Origin: Streptomyces fradiae | GTDB taxonomy: Bacteria; Actinomycetota; Actinomycetes; Streptomycetales; Streptomycetaceae | Assembly (NCBI RefSeq): GCF_041270065.1 | Contig: NZ_CP065958.1 | Coordinates: forward strand, 1,302,001-1,366,000 | Direction: 5' to 3' | Length of the DNA: 64,000 bases | In this document: positions 48,400 through 57,835 of the stretch, in pieces | Layout: every line of letters starts with the position of its first letter | Numbering within the stretch: the stretch's first letter is position 1 | Notes under the pieces: model-generated | Database searches by the model: none | Seen by the model: the letters and a program-made list of their open reading frames with translations, nothing else | What the model was told of the DNA's origin: nothing | Position numbers and translations under genes: made by a program

Positions 48400-50169
48400 T
48401 CACGCCTCCTTCGGGTCGACGGGGCCGGCGGGGGCGGAGGTGCGGCGCGTGCGGCGCAGCGGCGGCTTGGCGCCGAGGCTCTTCGGGTCGAGGCCGGACA
48501 GCTTGTGGCCGTTGCCGAAGAACTTGGTGCGGGCCACCAGCGTCATCACCGGCTTGGTGAAGAGGAACACCACCACGATGTCGAGCAGCGTGGTCAGACC
48601 GAGGGTGAACGCGAAGCCCTGGACCTTGCCGACGGTGACGATGAAGAGCACCGCGGCGGCGAGGAACGACACGAAGTCGGAGACCAGGATGGTGCGGCGG
48701 GCCCGCGGCCAGGCGCGCTCGACGGCCGGGCGCAGGGTCCGGCCCTCGCGGATCTCGTCGCGGATGCGCTCGAAGTACACGATGAACGAGTCGGCGGTGA
48801 TGCCGATGGCGACGATGGCACCGCAGACGGCCGGCAGGTTCAGCGCGAAGCCGATGGCCGGGCCGAGCAGCGACATGATCACGTAGGTGAGCAGGGCCGA
48901 GACGCCGAGGCTGGCGATCGCGATGAGCGACAGGCCACGGTAGTAGGCCACCAGGTAGATGATGACCAGGGCGAGGCCGATGGCGCCGGCGATCAGACCG
49001 GCCTGCAGCTGCTCGCCGCCGAGGGCGGCGGTGACGGTGTCGACGCTCTGGGTCTCGAAGGAGAGCGGCAGGGCACCGTAGGACAGGATGTTGCCGAGGT
49101 CCTGGGCCGACTGCTGGTTGAAGCTGCCGGAGATCTCGGCGCTGGCGCTCAGCGTCTGGCGCACCGACGGGGCCGAGACGACCTCGCCGTCGAGGACGAT
49201 GGCGAACTGGTTCAGCGGCTCGGTCTGCGCCGACAGCTTGCTGGTGATCTTCTGGAACTTCTTCGAACCGGAGTCCGTGAAGTCCATGGTCACGATCCAC
49301 ATGCCGCGCTGCTGGTCGAAGACGCCCGCGGCGTCGTCGACGTCCTTGCCGTCGACCTCGGCCGGGCCGAGCAGGTACTTCTCCCACTGGCCGATCGAGT
49401 TCTTGCCACAGGCGACGGTGGTGTCGGTGGGCTTGACGCCCACGCCGGCGGCGCTGCGCTGCTTGGGGTCGAGGCAGTTGAGCGCCGCGAACTTCTGCTG
49501 CAGGGCGGCGGTCGCCGCGTCGGCGGTCGGCGTGGGGGCCGGCGGCGTGGTGGCCTTCGGCGCGCCGGAGGCGCTCGCGGTCGGCGTCGGGCTCGGGGCC
49601 TTCAGGGCCTCGGAGACCGCGCGGCCCTGGGTGGAGGCGCTCGCCGACGGGGTGGCGGACTTCTTGTCCTTGCCCTGGTCCGCGGTGGCGCCGGAGGGCT
49701 TCGCCGACGGAGTGGCCGAGCCGCTCGGGGTGGCGCTCGGGTTCGGCGCGGGCTGCTCGGCCGCGGCGACGGCCAGGACCGGCCGGAAGTACAGCTGGGC
49801 GGTGGTGCCGACCTGCTCGCGAGCCTGCTTCTCGTTCGATCCCCGCGGGATGTTCACGATGATGTTCTCGCGGCCCTGGGTCTGGACCTCGGCCTCGGAG
49901 ACACCCAGACCATTGACACGGCGCTCGATGATGCCGACCGCGGTGTTCATGTTGGTCTCGTTGACGGCGGACTCCTGTCCGGGCTCCGCCTTCGCCTTGA
50001 GCGTGATCGACGTGCCGCCGGCGAGGTCGATGCCCAGGCGCGGGGTGGTGTGCCCCGACCAGAACATGCCGCCGGTGAGCGCGACCATGGCGATCACAAT
50101 GAGTGCCAGGGCGCGGCCCGGCCGGCTCTGGCCCCCCGCCGGCCTTCGGCCCTTCTTCGGTGCTGCCAC
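48400..50169 (-). CDS. secD: protein translocase subunit SecD
   Basis: 589 aa. TM1 (about 21-40), the periplasmic P1 head with GIDLAGGTSITLKA, VNIPRGSNEKQ and the conserved GSFNQQSAQDLGNILSYGALPL, then five C-terminal helices. A Ser/Pro/Ala/Thr-rich insertion of about 70 residues (about 140-215, with repeats of PSATPSG type) interrupts the P1 domain; such insertions are common in Streptomyces SecD. GTG 50169 (AAPKKGRRPAG) is preceded by GGGAG 10 nt upstream and is preferred over TTG 50190. Confidence 0.95.
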   Translation of the reverse strand: MAAPKKGRRPAGGQSRPGRALALIVIAMVALTGGMFWSGHTTPRLGIDLAGGTSITLKAKAEPGQESAVNETNMNTAVGIIERRVNGLGVSEAEVQTQGRENIIVNIPRGSNEKQAREQVGTTAQLYFRPVLAVAAAEQPAPNPSATPSGSATPSAKPSGATADQGKDKKSATPSASASTQGRAVSEALKAPSPTPTASASGAPKATTPPAPTPTADAATAALQQKFAALNCLDPKQRSAAGVGVKPTDTTVACGKNSIGQWEKYLLGPAEVDGKDVDDAAGVFDQQRGMWIVTMDFTDSGSKKFQKITSKLSAQTEPLNQFAIVLDGEVVSAPSVRQTLSASAEISGSFNQQSAQDLGNILSYGALPLSFETQSVDTVTAALGGEQLQAGLIAGAIGLALVIIYLVAYYRGLSLIAIASLGVSALLTYVIMSLLGPAIGFALNLPAVCGAIVAIGITADSFIVYFERIRDEIREGRTLRPAVERAWPRARRTILVSDFVSFLAAAVLFIVTVGKVQGFAFTLGLTTLLDIVVVFLFTKPVMTLVARTKFFGNGHKLSGLDPKSLGAKPPLRRTRRTSAPAGPVDPKEA

Positions 50170-50274
50170 CTGTCGTTTCTCCCTGTCCAAACCGCCCCGC
50201 GCCGGGTGGGCGCGCGACGGCCACGAAGTGTGTGTGGGGACCTGCCCCCGCAGACCTGGAACCGTTCCGGGGCG

Positions 50275-50296
50275 GCGGACGCCGGTGGGCGTCCGC
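50275..50296 (-). terminator. hairpin between yajC and secD
   Basis: GCGGACGCC / GGCGTCCGC, 9-bp stem with a 4-nt loop in the 144-nt yajC-secD spacer. No T-run; may attenuate or stabilise. Confidence 0.4.
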
Positions 50297-50313
50297 TTGC
50301 ACCCCGGAGGCGA

Positions 50314-50775
50314 TTACTTCGCCTCGGTCTCCCCGTCGGCCTTGCCGTCCTTCTCGACCTCGGCGTCCGCCGGAGCGGCGTCCTTCTTGGTCAGGTCGGC
50401 CTTGGCCGCCCCCTCCTGGCCCTTGGCGTCGTCGGCGTCCCCGGTGAGCGAGGAGGCGTCGTCCGGAACGACGGCGTCGGTCTCGCTGTCGTCGTCACCG
50501 TGGACGATCCGGTTGTACTCGGAGTCCTCGAGGACCGCGCCGATCGCGTTCTTGGCGTAGACCGCGTGCACGCCGGGCGCGACCTCGAGGAGAACGGTCT
50601 CGTCGCCGATCTCCTTGACGGTGGCGTACATCCCCCCGATGGTGCGTACGCCGGTGCCGGGCTGCATTTCGTTCCGCATCTGAGCCGCCTGCGCCTGCTT
50701 CTTCTTGGCGGAGCGGGTCATCAGGAACATGGCCCCGATGAGGACGATGAAGGGGAGGAGGGTCACGATGTTCAC
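50314..50775 (-). CDS. yajC: preprotein translocase subunit YajC
   Basis: 153 aa. One N-terminal transmembrane helix (about 2-20, NIVTLLPFIVLIGAMFLMT), then the small YajC domain (GTGVRTIGGMYATVKEIGDETVLLEVAPGVHAVYAK), then a long acidic Asp/Glu/Ala-rich tail (85-153) that is typical of actinobacterial forms. GTG 50775. First gene of yajC-secD-secF-apt. Confidence 0.93.
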   Translation of the reverse strand: MNIVTLLPFIVLIGAMFLMTRSAKKKQAQAAQMRNEMQPGTGVRTIGGMYATVKEIGDETVLLEVAPGVHAVYAKNAIGAVLEDSEYNRIVHGDDDSETDAVVPDDASSLTGDADDAKGQEGAAKADLTKKDAAPADAEVEKDGKADGETEAK

Positions 50776-50863
50776 GGGACGGGTTTCCTTCGCACGGTCG
50801 CGGAGGAACCGCGGCCTGATCTTCGGGGGTGGGTACGCCGACCAGAAAGGGCGGCAACGGCGG

Positions 50864-50893
50864 AGTCTAGGCGAGTCCGCATCGATGGAACAA
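50864..50893 (-). promoter_or_regulatory. yajC-secDF promoter
   Basis: On the minus strand TTGTTC (50893-50888), an 18-nt spacer and TAGACT (50869-50864), about 90 nt before yajC. Confidence 0.55.
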
Positions 50894-50951
50894 CGCCCAG
50901 CATGGCACCGTGGTTCCTGACCGGGCGACTATCCGCGCCGTCACCCCTTCG

Positions 50952-52040
50952 TCACATCCCGAACAGCCCCGCTTGTCCCTTTCCCCCTCCGCTTCCGGCC
51001 CCGCCCGGGCCCGCTGCCTGCGGCGGAACCAGTCCGAGGTGGCTCCAGGCGGCGGGCGTGGCGACCCGGCCACGGGGCGTGCGCGCGAGCAGTCCCTCCC
51101 GTACGAGGAAGGGCTCGGCGACCTCCTCGACGGTCTCGCGCTCCTCGCCGACCGCGACCGCGAGGGTGGACAGGCCGACCGGGCCGCCGCCGAAGAGCTT
51201 GAGCAGCGCCTCCAGGACCGCGCGGTCGAGGCGGTCGAGGCCGCGGCTGTCCACCTCGTACACGCCGAGGGCGGCGGCGGCGATCTCGCGGGTGATCATG
51301 CCGTCGGCCTTGACCTGGGCGTAGTCGCGGACGCGGCGGAGCAGCCGGTTGGCGATGCGCGGGGTGCCGCGGGAGCGGCCGGCGATCTCGGCGGCGCCGG
51401 CCGGGTCGACGGCGACGTCGAGGAGTCCGGCGGAGCGGGTGACGACCCGCTCCAGCTCGTGCGGCTCGTAGAACTCCATGTGGGCGGTGAAGCCGAAGCG
51501 GTCGCGCAGCGGGGGCGGCAGCAGGCCGGCCCGGGTGGTGGCGCCGACCAGGGTGAAGGGCGGCAGGTCGAGCGGGATGGCGGTGGCGCCGGGGCCCTTG
51601 CCGACGATGACGTCGACGCGGAAGTCCTCCATCGCCATGTAGAGCATCTCCTCGGCGGGCCGGGACATCCGGTGGATCTCGTCGAGGAAGAGGATCTCGC
51701 CCTCCTGGAGGGAGGAGAGGATCGCGGCGAGGTCGCCGGCGTGCTGGATGGCGGGGCCGGAGGTGATCCGGATCGGCGCGTTCATCTCCGCGGCGATGAT
51801 CATCGACAGGGTCGTCTTGCCGAGGCCGGGGGCGCCGGAGAGCAGCACGTGGTCGGCGGTGGCGCCGCGCTGGCGGGCGGCCCTGAGGACCAGGTCGAGC
51901 TGCTGGCGCACCTTCTCCTGGCCGATGAACTCGCCCAGGTCCTTGGGGCGCAGCGCGGCCTCGACAGCCTGGTCGTCGCCCTCGGCGGCGGCGCCGACGA
52001 TCCGCTCCGCGGCGGTGTCCGTCTCGTCGTCCCAGTTCAC
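50952..52040 (-). CDS. ruvB: Holliday junction branch migration helicase RuvB
   Basis: 362 aa AAA+ motor. Walker [11 protein letters not shown] (about 66-75), Walker [10 protein letters not shown], sensor 1 GATTRAG, and the C-terminal winged helix with [20 protein letters not shown] 52040 (NWDDETD) has only a weak SD. Unlike ruvA-ruvC, it is not coupled: 192 nt of repeat-rich DNA separate it from ruvA. Confidence 0.97.
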   Translation of the reverse strand: MNWDDETDTAAERIVGAAAEGDDQAVEAALRPKDLGEFIGQEKVRQQLDLVLRAARQRGATADHVLLSGAPGLGKTTLSMIIAAEMNAPIRITSGPAIQHAGDLAAILSSLQEGEILFLDEIHRMSRPAEEMLYMAMEDFRVDVIVGKGPGATAIPLDLPPFTLVGATTRAGLLPPPLRDRFGFTAHMEFYEPHELERVVTRSAGLLDVAVDPAGAAEIAGRSRGTPRIANRLLRRVRDYAQVKADGMITREIAAAALGVYEVDSRGLDRLDRAVLEALLKLFGGGPVGLSTLAVAVGEERETVEEVAEPFLVREGLLARTPRGRVATPAAWSHLGLVPPQAAGPGGAGSGGGKGQAGLFGM

Positions 52041-52084
52041 GTGGTCTGCCTTCGTGGTGGTGGTGCGGTGGAAAATCCAGCCCG

Positions 52085-52200
52085 CTGGGGGTCCCCTCAC
52101 GCCGCCAGGCGTAGGGGGAGTTTGAGGCGCGGGGGTCCGGGGGCGGAGCCCCCGGTTTCGGGATGGGGGTACCTCCCGGGCGAAGCCCAGGGGGAGGGCG
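52085..52200. repeat. intergenic Streptomyces-type GC repeat cluster between ruvA and ruvB
   Basis: Hairpin CCGGGGGC-gga-GCCCCCGG (52137-52155) and the element with CCTCCCGGGC-gaa-GCCC-AGGGGGAGG (52172-52197), a form that recurs between genes in Streptomyces genomes (from memory). A third imperfect hairpin lies near 52093-52120. No gene is present. Confidence 0.6.
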
Positions 52201-52232
52201 GGGTGGGGTGAGGCCCCGCGCAGCGGCATCCG

Positions 52233-52865
52233 TCAGCGCGCCCGGTTCAGGCTCTGCAGCGCCGCCCGGAGCAGCTGCGGGACCGGGGCCGAGCCGCCGG
52301 AGGCGATCGCGGCCTCGGCCTGCGGGGTGACGGCGGCGACGGCCTCCTCGGCCTCGCGGCTCGCGTAGCCGAGGCCGATGAGGGCGGCGGAGAGCTGCTC
52401 GGTCCAGGGGGCGGGGCCGGTGGCGACGGCGCGCTGCTGGCCGACCAGGCCGCTGCTGCCGAGCGGGGCGCCGAGCTTGTCCTTCAGTTCGAGGAGGAGT
52501 TTCTGGGCGCCCTTCTTGCCGATGCCGGGCACGGCGGTGAGCGCCTTCTCGTCGCCGGTGGAGACCGCGAGGCGCAGCGCGTCGGGGCTGTGCACGCCGA
52601 GCATGGCCTGGGCGAGGCGGGGGCCGACGCCGCTGGCGGTCTGCAGCAGCTCGAAGACCTGCCGCTCGTCGTCGTCCGCGAAGCCGTACAGGGTGAGCGA
52701 GTCCTCGCGGACGACCAGGGAGGTGGCCAGGCGCGCGGGCTCGCCGATCCGGAGGCCCGCGATGGTGTTCGGGGTGCACTGGACGGCCATGCCGACGCCG
52801 CCGACCTCGACGACGGCGGTCGTGGGGGCGAGGGCGGCGACCGGGCCGCTGACGAAGGCGATCAT
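52233..52865 (-). CDS. ruvA: Holliday junction branch migration subunit RuvA
   Basis: 210 aa. OB-fold domain ([25 protein letters not shown]), tandem HhH motifs ([15 protein letters not shown] and [23 protein letters not shown]) and the mobile C-terminal RuvB-binding domain ([16 protein letters not shown]). ATG 52865 overlaps the ruvC stop (ATGA). Confidence 0.97.
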   Translation of the reverse strand: MIAFVSGPVAALAPTTAVVEVGGVGMAVQCTPNTIAGLRIGEPARLATSLVVREDSLTLYGFADDDERQVFELLQTASGVGPRLAQAMLGVHSPDALRLAVSTGDEKALTAVPGIGKKGAQKLLLELKDKLGAPLGSSGLVGQQRAVATGPAPWTEQLSAALIGLGYASREAEEAVAAVTPQAEAAIASGGSAPVPQLLRAALQSLNRAR

Positions 52866-53392
52866 GACGTGCGGCCTTTCGAGGCGTGCAGGGCGACGGC
52901 CTGCTGGAGGCGGTTCTGGGCGGGGGCGCGCCAGATGTGGCAGATGGCGAGGGCGAGGGCGTCGGCCGCGTCGGCCGGCTTGGGCGGCGCGGAGAGCCGG
53001 AGCAGCCGGGTGACCATGGCGCCGACCTGCGCCTTGTCGGCGCGGCCGCTGCCGGTGACGGCGGCCTTGACCTCGCTGGGGGTGTGCAGGGCGACGGGCA
53101 GTCCGCGGCGGGCGGCGCACAGCATGGCGACGGCGCTGGCCTGCGCGGTGCCCATCACCGTACGCACGTTGTGCTGGCTGAACACCCGCTCCACGGCGAC
53201 GAGTTCGGGCTCGAAGCGGTCGATCCACTCCTCGATGCCGCGCTCGATGCCGACCAGGCGGACGCCGATGTCGGCGTCGGCCGGGGTGCGGACGACACCG
53301 ACGCCGAGCATGGTGAGCGGCCGGCCGGCGACGCCCTCGACGACGCCGACGCCGCACCGGGTGAGTCCCGGGTCCACCCCGAGTACGCGCAC
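52862..53392 (-). CDS. ruvC: Holliday junction resolvase RuvC
   Basis: 176 aa RNase H-fold endonuclease. Catalytic acidic residues: Asp7 in [10 protein letters not shown], Glu in [11 protein letters not shown], and two Asp in [17 protein letters not shown] 53392 (MRVLGVDPG) has AGGGAGG 8 nt upstream. It is preceded by a RecA-NDp-type promoter, which implies DNA-damage induction. Confidence 0.97.
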   Translation of the reverse strand: MRVLGVDPGLTRCGVGVVEGVAGRPLTMLGVGVVRTPADADIGVRLVGIERGIEEWIDRFEPELVAVERVFSQHNVRTVMGTAQASAVAMLCAARRGLPVALHTPSEVKAAVTGSGRADKAQVGAMVTRLLRLSAPPKPADAADALALAICHIWRAPAQNRLQQAVALHASKGRTS

Positions 53393-53436
53393 GCCCGCCC
53401 CCTCCCTGATCTCCCTGATCGCAAGTCTGTTTGTGC

Positions 53437-53459
53437 AGGCTATCCGCTGCCACTGACAA
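53437..53459 (-). promoter_or_regulatory. RecA-NDp (LexA-independent DNA-damage) promoter of ruvC
   Basis: The minus strand reads TTGTCAGTGGC, 6 nt, TAGCCT. This matches the RecA-NDp motif of actinobacterial recA and DNA-repair genes (TTGTCAGTGGC-N6-TAGggT) at 15 of the stated positions. It lies 45 nt upstream of the ruvC start. No LexA box is visible here. Confidence 0.85.
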
Positions 53460-53469
53460 CGCGGCACAA

Positions 53470-53510
53470 AGCAGCGGGCCGACGGGGTGTGTCCCCGTCG
53501 GCCCGCTGCT
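53470..53510 (-). terminator. yebC terminator
   Basis: 18-bp perfect stem AGCAGCGGGCCGACGGGG / CCCCGTCGGCCCGCTGCT with a 5-nt loop, 26 nt after the yebC stop. It isolates the ruvC promoter from upstream transcription. Confidence 0.88.
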
Positions 53511-53535
53511 GAAGCCGCCCTGGATCAGGCGTCGA

Positions 53536-54288
53536 TCAGGCGTCGACCTTCGCCATGACCTCGTCGCTGACGTCGAAGTTGGCGTAGACGTTCTGCACGT
53601 CGTCGCTGTCCTCGAGCGCGTCGATCAGCTTGAACATCTTGCGCGCGCCCTCCTCGTCGAGGTCGACCTGGAGGGTCGGGACGAAGCTGGACTCGGCCGA
53701 GTCGTAGTCGACTCCGGCCTCCTGGAGCGCGGTGCGGACCGCGACCAGGTCGGTGGACTCGCTGATGATCTCGAAGTTCTCGCCGAGGTCGTTGACCTCC
53801 TCGGCGCCCGCTTCGAGCACGACCTCCAGGACGTCGTCCTCGGACCGCTCGCCCTTGGGGACGATGACGACGCCCTTGCGGTTGAACAGGTACGAAACGG
53901 AGCCCGGGTCGGCCATCGAGCCGCCGTTGCGGGTCATGGCGACGCGCACGTCGGAGGCGGCACGGTTGCGGTTGTCGGTGAGGCACTCGATGAGCACGGC
54001 GACACCGTTCGGGCCGTAACCCTCGTACATGATCGTCGCGTAGTCGACCCCGCCGGCCTCGAGGCCGCCGCCGCGCTTGATCGCGGAGTCGATGTTCTTG
54101 TTCGGAACCGACTGCTTCTTCGCCTTCTGCACGGCGTCGAACAGCGTCGGGTTACCGTCCAGGTCGGCGCCGCCGGTGCGGGCCGCGACCTCGATGTTCT
54201 TGATCAGCTTCGCGAAGAGCTTGCCGCGCTTGGCGTCGATCACGGCCTTCTTGTGCTTCGTCGTAGCCCATTTAGAGTGGCCGGACAT
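53536..54288 (-). CDS. yebC: YebC/PmpR family transcription/translation regulator
   Basis: 250 aa three-domain protein. [25 protein letters not shown] and [10 protein letters not shown] are the family hallmarks. Recent work in other bacteria links YebC to relief of polyproline stalling on ribosomes; older work called it a transcription regulator. Its place between pdxST and ruvCAB is conserved in actinobacteria. Confidence 0.95.
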   Translation of the reverse strand: MSGHSKWATTKHKKAVIDAKRGKLFAKLIKNIEVAARTGGADLDGNPTLFDAVQKAKKQSVPNKNIDSAIKRGGGLEAGGVDYATIMYEGYGPNGVAVLIECLTDNRNRAASDVRVAMTRNGGSMADPGSVSYLFNRKGVVIVPKGERSEDDVLEVVLEAGAEEVNDLGENFEIISESTDLVAVRTALQEAGVDYDSAESSFVPTLQVDLDEEGARKMFKLIDALEDSDDVQNVYANFDVSDEVMAKVDA

Positions 54289-54350
54289 CTGCCTGTCTCC
54301 TTCGCGTAACCAATTTCTGAACGAACCCCAGAGATCCTACAAGGATCGGG

Positions 54351-54941
54351 TCACCGCTCGGTGCGCACCATGTCCACAAAGAGTTGGTGGATCCGGTGAT
54401 CGCCGGTGAGCTCGGGGTGGAACGAGGTCGCGAGGGCCTTGCCCTGCCGTACGGCGACGATGTGGCCCTCGTGCTCGGCGAGCACCTCGACCTCGGCGCC
54501 GACCGACTCCACCCAGGGGGCACGGATGAAGACGCCCTCGACGGGGGTGTCTATTCCGGCGACGGTGACCCCGGCCTCGAAGGACTCGTTCTGCCGTCCG
54601 AAGGCGTTGCGGCGCACGATCATGTCGATGCCGCCGAAGGTCTCCTGGCCCGAGCGCGGGTCGAGGATCTTGTCGGCGAGCATGATCAGACCGGCGCAGG
54701 TGCCGTAGACGGGCAGGCCGCCGGCGATCCGCTCGCGCAGCGGCTCCATGAGGCCGAAGAGCACGGCCAGCTTGGAGATGGTGGTGGACTCGCCGCCGGG
54801 TATGACGAGGCCGTCGACCTCGGCGAGCTCCTCGGGACGCCGGACCGGCCTGGCCACGGCGTCAGCCGCGGCCAGGGCGATCAGGTGCTCCCGTACGTCG
54901 CCCTGGAGAGCCAGGACACCGATCACGGGGGTGCTGCTCAT
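54351..54941 (-). CDS. pdxT: pyridoxal 5'-phosphate synthase glutaminase subunit PdxT
   Basis: 196 aa class I glutaminase. Nucleophile Cys in [10 protein letters not shown], the PGGEST oxyanion loop, and His/Glu in SFHPELT. It supplies ammonia to PdxS in the deoxyxylulose-independent vitamin B6 pathway. ATG 54941 lies 6 nt after the pdxS stop. Confidence 0.97.
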   Translation of the reverse strand: MSSTPVIGVLALQGDVREHLIALAAADAVARPVRRPEELAEVDGLVIPGGESTTISKLAVLFGLMEPLRERIAGGLPVYGTCAGLIMLADKILDPRSGQETFGGIDMIVRRNAFGRQNESFEAGVTVAGIDTPVEGVFIRAPWVESVGAEVEVLAEHEGHIVAVRQGKALATSFHPELTGDHRIHQLFVDMVRTER

Positions 54942-54947
54942 CGGTGC

Positions 54948-55862
54948 TTACCAGCCCCGGTTCGCGTAGCGCTCGGCCTCGGGGAGGGTGTCGCAGTTGA
55001 TGCCGACCATGGCCTCGCCCAGGTTGCGGGAGGCGTCCGCGATGACCTTCGGGTCGTCGTAGAAGGTGGTGGCCTTCACGATGGCGGCGGCGCGCTTGGC
55101 CGGGTCGCCCGACTTGAAGATGCCGGAGCCGACGAAGACGCCCTCGGCGCCGAGCTGGCGCATCAGCGCGGCGTCGGCCGGGGTGGCCACACCACCGGCG
55201 GAGAACAGCACGACGGGCAGCTTGCCGAGCTCGGCGACCTCCTTGACGAGCTCGTACGGGGCGCGCAGCTCCTTGGCGGCGGCGAAGAGCTCGTTGTGGT
55301 CGAGGGCGCGCAGGTGGCCGATCTCGTTCTTGATCTGGCGCAGGTGGCGGACGGCCTCGACGACGTTGCCGGTGCCGGCCTCGCCCTTGGAGCGGATCAT
55401 GGCCGCGCCCTCGGCGATGCGGCGCAGGGCCTCGCCCAGGTTGGTGGCGCCACAGACGAAGGGGGTGGTGAAGGCCCACTTGTCGGAGTGGTTGACCTCG
55501 TCGGCCGGGGTGAGGACCTCGGACTCGTCGATGTAGTCGACGCCGAGGGACTGCAGGACCTGGGCCTCGACGAAGTGGCCGATGCGGGACTTGGCCATGA
55601 CCGGGATGGAGACCGCGCCGATGATCTCCTCGATCATGTTCGGGTCGGACATCCGGGCCACGCCGCCGTCCTTGCGGATGTCCGCGGGGACCCGCTCCAG
55701 GGCCATGACGGCGACGGCGCCGGCGTCCTCGGCGATCTTCGCCTGCTCGGCGTTGACCACGTCCATGATCACGCCGCCCTTGAGCTGCTCGGCCATGCCG
55801 CGCTTGACGCGGGCGGTGCCGGTCTCGGGGGACTGGGCGGTGGTGGAAGGCGTGCTGGACAC
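54948..55862 (-). CDS. pdxS: pyridoxal 5'-phosphate synthase subunit PdxS
   Basis: 304 aa (beta/alpha)8 synthase forming dodecamers with Pdx[23 protein letters not shown], the catalytic Lys in MAKSRIGHF and [15 protein letters not shown] are characteristic. GTG 55862 ([15 protein letters not shown]) with GAGGT 5 nt upstream; the upstream extension in frame is not PdxS-like. A perfect palindrome overlaps this SD. Confidence 0.97.
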   Translation of the reverse strand: MSSTPSTTAQSPETGTARVKRGMAEQLKGGVIMDVVNAEQAKIAEDAGAVAVMALERVPADIRKDGGVARMSDPNMIEEIIGAVSIPVMAKSRIGHFVEAQVLQSLGVDYIDESEVLTPADEVNHSDKWAFTTPFVCGATNLGEALRRIAEGAAMIRSKGEAGTGNVVEAVRHLRQIKNEIGHLRALDHNELFAAAKELRAPYELVKEVAELGKLPVVLFSAGGVATPADAALMRQLGAEGVFVGSGIFKSGDPAKRAAAIVKATTFYDDPKVIADASRNLGEAMVGINCDTLPEAERYANRGW

Positions 55863-55869
55863 GGGTACC

Positions 55870-55879
55870 TCACATGTGA
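55870..55879. promoter_or_regulatory. palindrome TCACATGTGA at the pdxS ribosome binding site
   Basis: Perfect 10-bp palindrome that includes the 5' half of the SD (GTGAGG). It could be an operator or chance. Confidence 0.3.
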
Positions 55880-55986
55880 CAACGGGGTTGACGACAAGAG
55901 TGAGGAAACAGGCCGCGAGCGGTCCACAGCAAGGGCCAATGTGTACCCGGTGGATCGTTTTCACCGGTTACGAAGGTGATCAGCGC

Positions 55987-56529
55987 TCAGGCCGGACGAT
56001 CCGCAAGCGCAACGGGCGGTTCGTCGTCCATTTCGAAGGCCATGGGGAAGGGGGCGTGGCCCGCGAGGCGGAACCAGCGCACCTTGCGGTGCCGCCGCAG
56101 CGCCCGGGCCGCGCGGACGGCGTCGTTGTGGAAGCGGCGGGCCATCGGCACCCGGCGCACGGCTGCCGCGAGCTCCCCCGCGGCCTCCTCGCCGCCCGGC
56201 GCCGCGCGTACGACCTCGACCTGCTCGGGCTCCCCGAACACGGCGCGCAGCGCCTGGCTGAGCTCGCTCTCGGCGACCTCCCGCTGGTCCTCCTCGGCCT
56301 GCCGGGCCGCGTGCGCCGCCTCGTACAGCACGATCGAGGCCGCCGGGTCCAGGACGCCGGAGGTGGCGAGCTCCTGCGCGACCGACGCCCGCCGCAGCAA
56401 CTGCGCGTCCAGCGCGGCGCGGGCCGCGTCGATCCGCGTGTGCAGCCGGTCGAGCCGCCCGGCCGTCCAGCTGAGGTAGACGCCGATGAGAATCAGCGCG
56501 GCCACGGTCCAGATCAGGGTTTCGGTCAC
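55987..56529 (-). CDS. LemA-like membrane protein
   Basis: 180 aa. One N-terminal transmembrane helix (about 3-20, TLIWTVAALILIGVYLSW) followed by a long helical region (HTRIDAARAALDAQLLRRASVAQELA) weakly resembling LemA, and an Arg-rich C-terminus. GTG 56529 has no SD. A TAGCCT -10-like hexamer ends 9 nt before it, so the mRNA may be leaderless. Function unknown. Confidence 0.75.
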   Translation of the reverse strand: MTETLIWTVAALILIGVYLSWTAGRLDRLHTRIDAARAALDAQLLRRASVAQELATSGVLDPAASIVLYEAAHAARQAEEDQREVAESELSQALRAVFGEPEQVEVVRAAPGGEEAAGELAAAVRRVPMARRFHNDAVRAARALRRHRKVRWFRLAGHAPFPMAFEMDDEPPVALADRPA

Positions 56530-56677
56530 GGGCGCACAGGCTACCGGGACCCCGGCAGCCTCCCCTCCCACACCTCCTGATCATGCCCGAACAGCCCGCG
56601 CACGAGCCGCCCGCCCGCGCGCTCCCCGACCCGGCCGAGCCGGCCCCATGGGCACCGCCGGCCGGATGATGCGGGGC

Positions 56678-57835
56678 TCACAGCCCCAGCCGCGCCCGCA
56701 ACCCCCCGCCCGTTCGCTCGTCCGTCGCCACCGAGGCCGCGCCGTCCGTCACCGTCTCGTAGACGGCGAGGATGTCCGCGCCGACCGTGGACCAGTCGAA
56801 GCGGCGGACGTGGGCCGAGCCGCGTTCGCGGAGCTGTTCGCGGCGGGGGGCGTCGCCGAGGAGGGCGATGGCGCGGGCGGCGAGGTCGTCGGCGTCCTCG
56901 TTGGCGAAGAGGTCGCCGGCCGCGCCCTGGTCGAGGACCTGGGCGAAGGCGTCGAGGTCGGAGGCGAGGACCGGGGCGCCCGCCGAGAGGGCCTCGACGA
57001 GGATGATGCCGAAGCTCTCGCCGCCGGTGTTGGGGGCGACGTACACGTCGACGCTGCGCAGCAGCCGCGCCTTGTCCTCGTCGCTGACCATGCCGAGGAA
57101 CTCGACCCGGGAGCGCATCTCCTTCGGCAGGGAGGCGACGGCCTCCTCCTCGTCGCCGCGGCCGGCGACGAGCAGCCGGGTGTCGGGCCGCTCGGCCAGG
57201 ATCTTCGGGAGCGCGCGCATGAGGACCGGCAGGCCCTTGCGCGGCTCGTCGATCCGCCCGATGAAGCCGAGCGTGCCCCCGCTCCACTCCTTCTTCGGCT
57301 CGGCCCGCGCGAAGAAGTCCACGTCGACGCCGTTGGGGATGACCACCGCGTCGCCGCCGAGGTGCTCGACCAGAGTGCGGCGCGCGTACTCGCTCACCGC
57401 GATCCGCGCGCTGATCTTCTCCAGGGCGGGCTGGAGGATCGGGTACGCGGCGATCATCGCCCGCGAGCGCGGGTTGGAGGTGTGGAAGGTGGCCACGATC
57501 GGGCCCTGCGCCGCCCAGCAGGTGAGCAGGCCCAGCGAGGGCGAGGCCGGCTCGTGGATGTGGACCACGTCGAAGGTGCCCTCGTGCAGCCAGCGCCGCA
57601 CCCGGGCCGCCGAGAGGAAGCCGAAGTTCAGCCGGGCGACGGAGCCGTTGTACGGCACGGGGACCGCGCGGCCCGCCGACACCACGTACGGCGGCAGCGG
57701 GGTCTCGTCGTCGGCCGGCGCGAGGACGGAGACCTCGTGGCCGAGCCGGATCAGATGCTCCGCGAGGTCGCGGATGTGGAACTGGACGCCGCCCGGCACG
57801 TCCCAGGAGTACGGGCAGACGATCCCGATCTTCAC
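56678..57835 (-). CDS. pimA: phosphatidylinositol alpha-mannosyltransferase PimA-type glycosyltransferase
   Basis: 385 aa GT4-family enzyme that adds the first mannose from GDP-Man to PI. N-terminal acceptor loop VCPYSWDVPGGVQFHIRDLAEHL, C-terminal nucleotide-binding GRIDEPRKGLPVLMRAL and the EX7E motif (ESFGIILVE). GTG 57835 overlaps the acyltransferase stop (GTGA), with GGGGGAG 8 nt upstream. Last gene of the pgsA-acyltransferase-pimA unit. Confidence 0.93.
   Translation of the reverse strand: MKIGIVCPYSWDVPGGVQFHIRDLAEHLIRLGHEVSVLAPADDETPLPPYVVSAGRAVPVPYNGSVARLNFGFLSAARVRRWLHEGTFDVVHIHEPASPSLGLLTCWAAQGPIVATFHTSNPRSRAMIAAYPILQPALEKISARIAVSEYARRTLVEHLGGDAVVIPNGVDVDFFARAEPKKEWSGGTLGFIGRIDEPRKGLPVLMRALPKILAERPDTRLLVAGRGDEEEAVASLPKEMRSRVEFLGMVSDEDKARLLRSVDVYVAPNTGGESFGIILVEALSAGAPVLASDLDAFAQVLDQGAAGDLFANEDADDLAARAIALLGDAPRREQLRERGSAHVRRFDWSTVGADILAVYETVTDGAASVATDERTGGGLRARLGL

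Noticed and set aside
53393..53470. LexA box upstream of ruvC
   Set aside because: No GAAC-N4-GTTC type sequence is present; the RecA-NDp motif explains damage control better.
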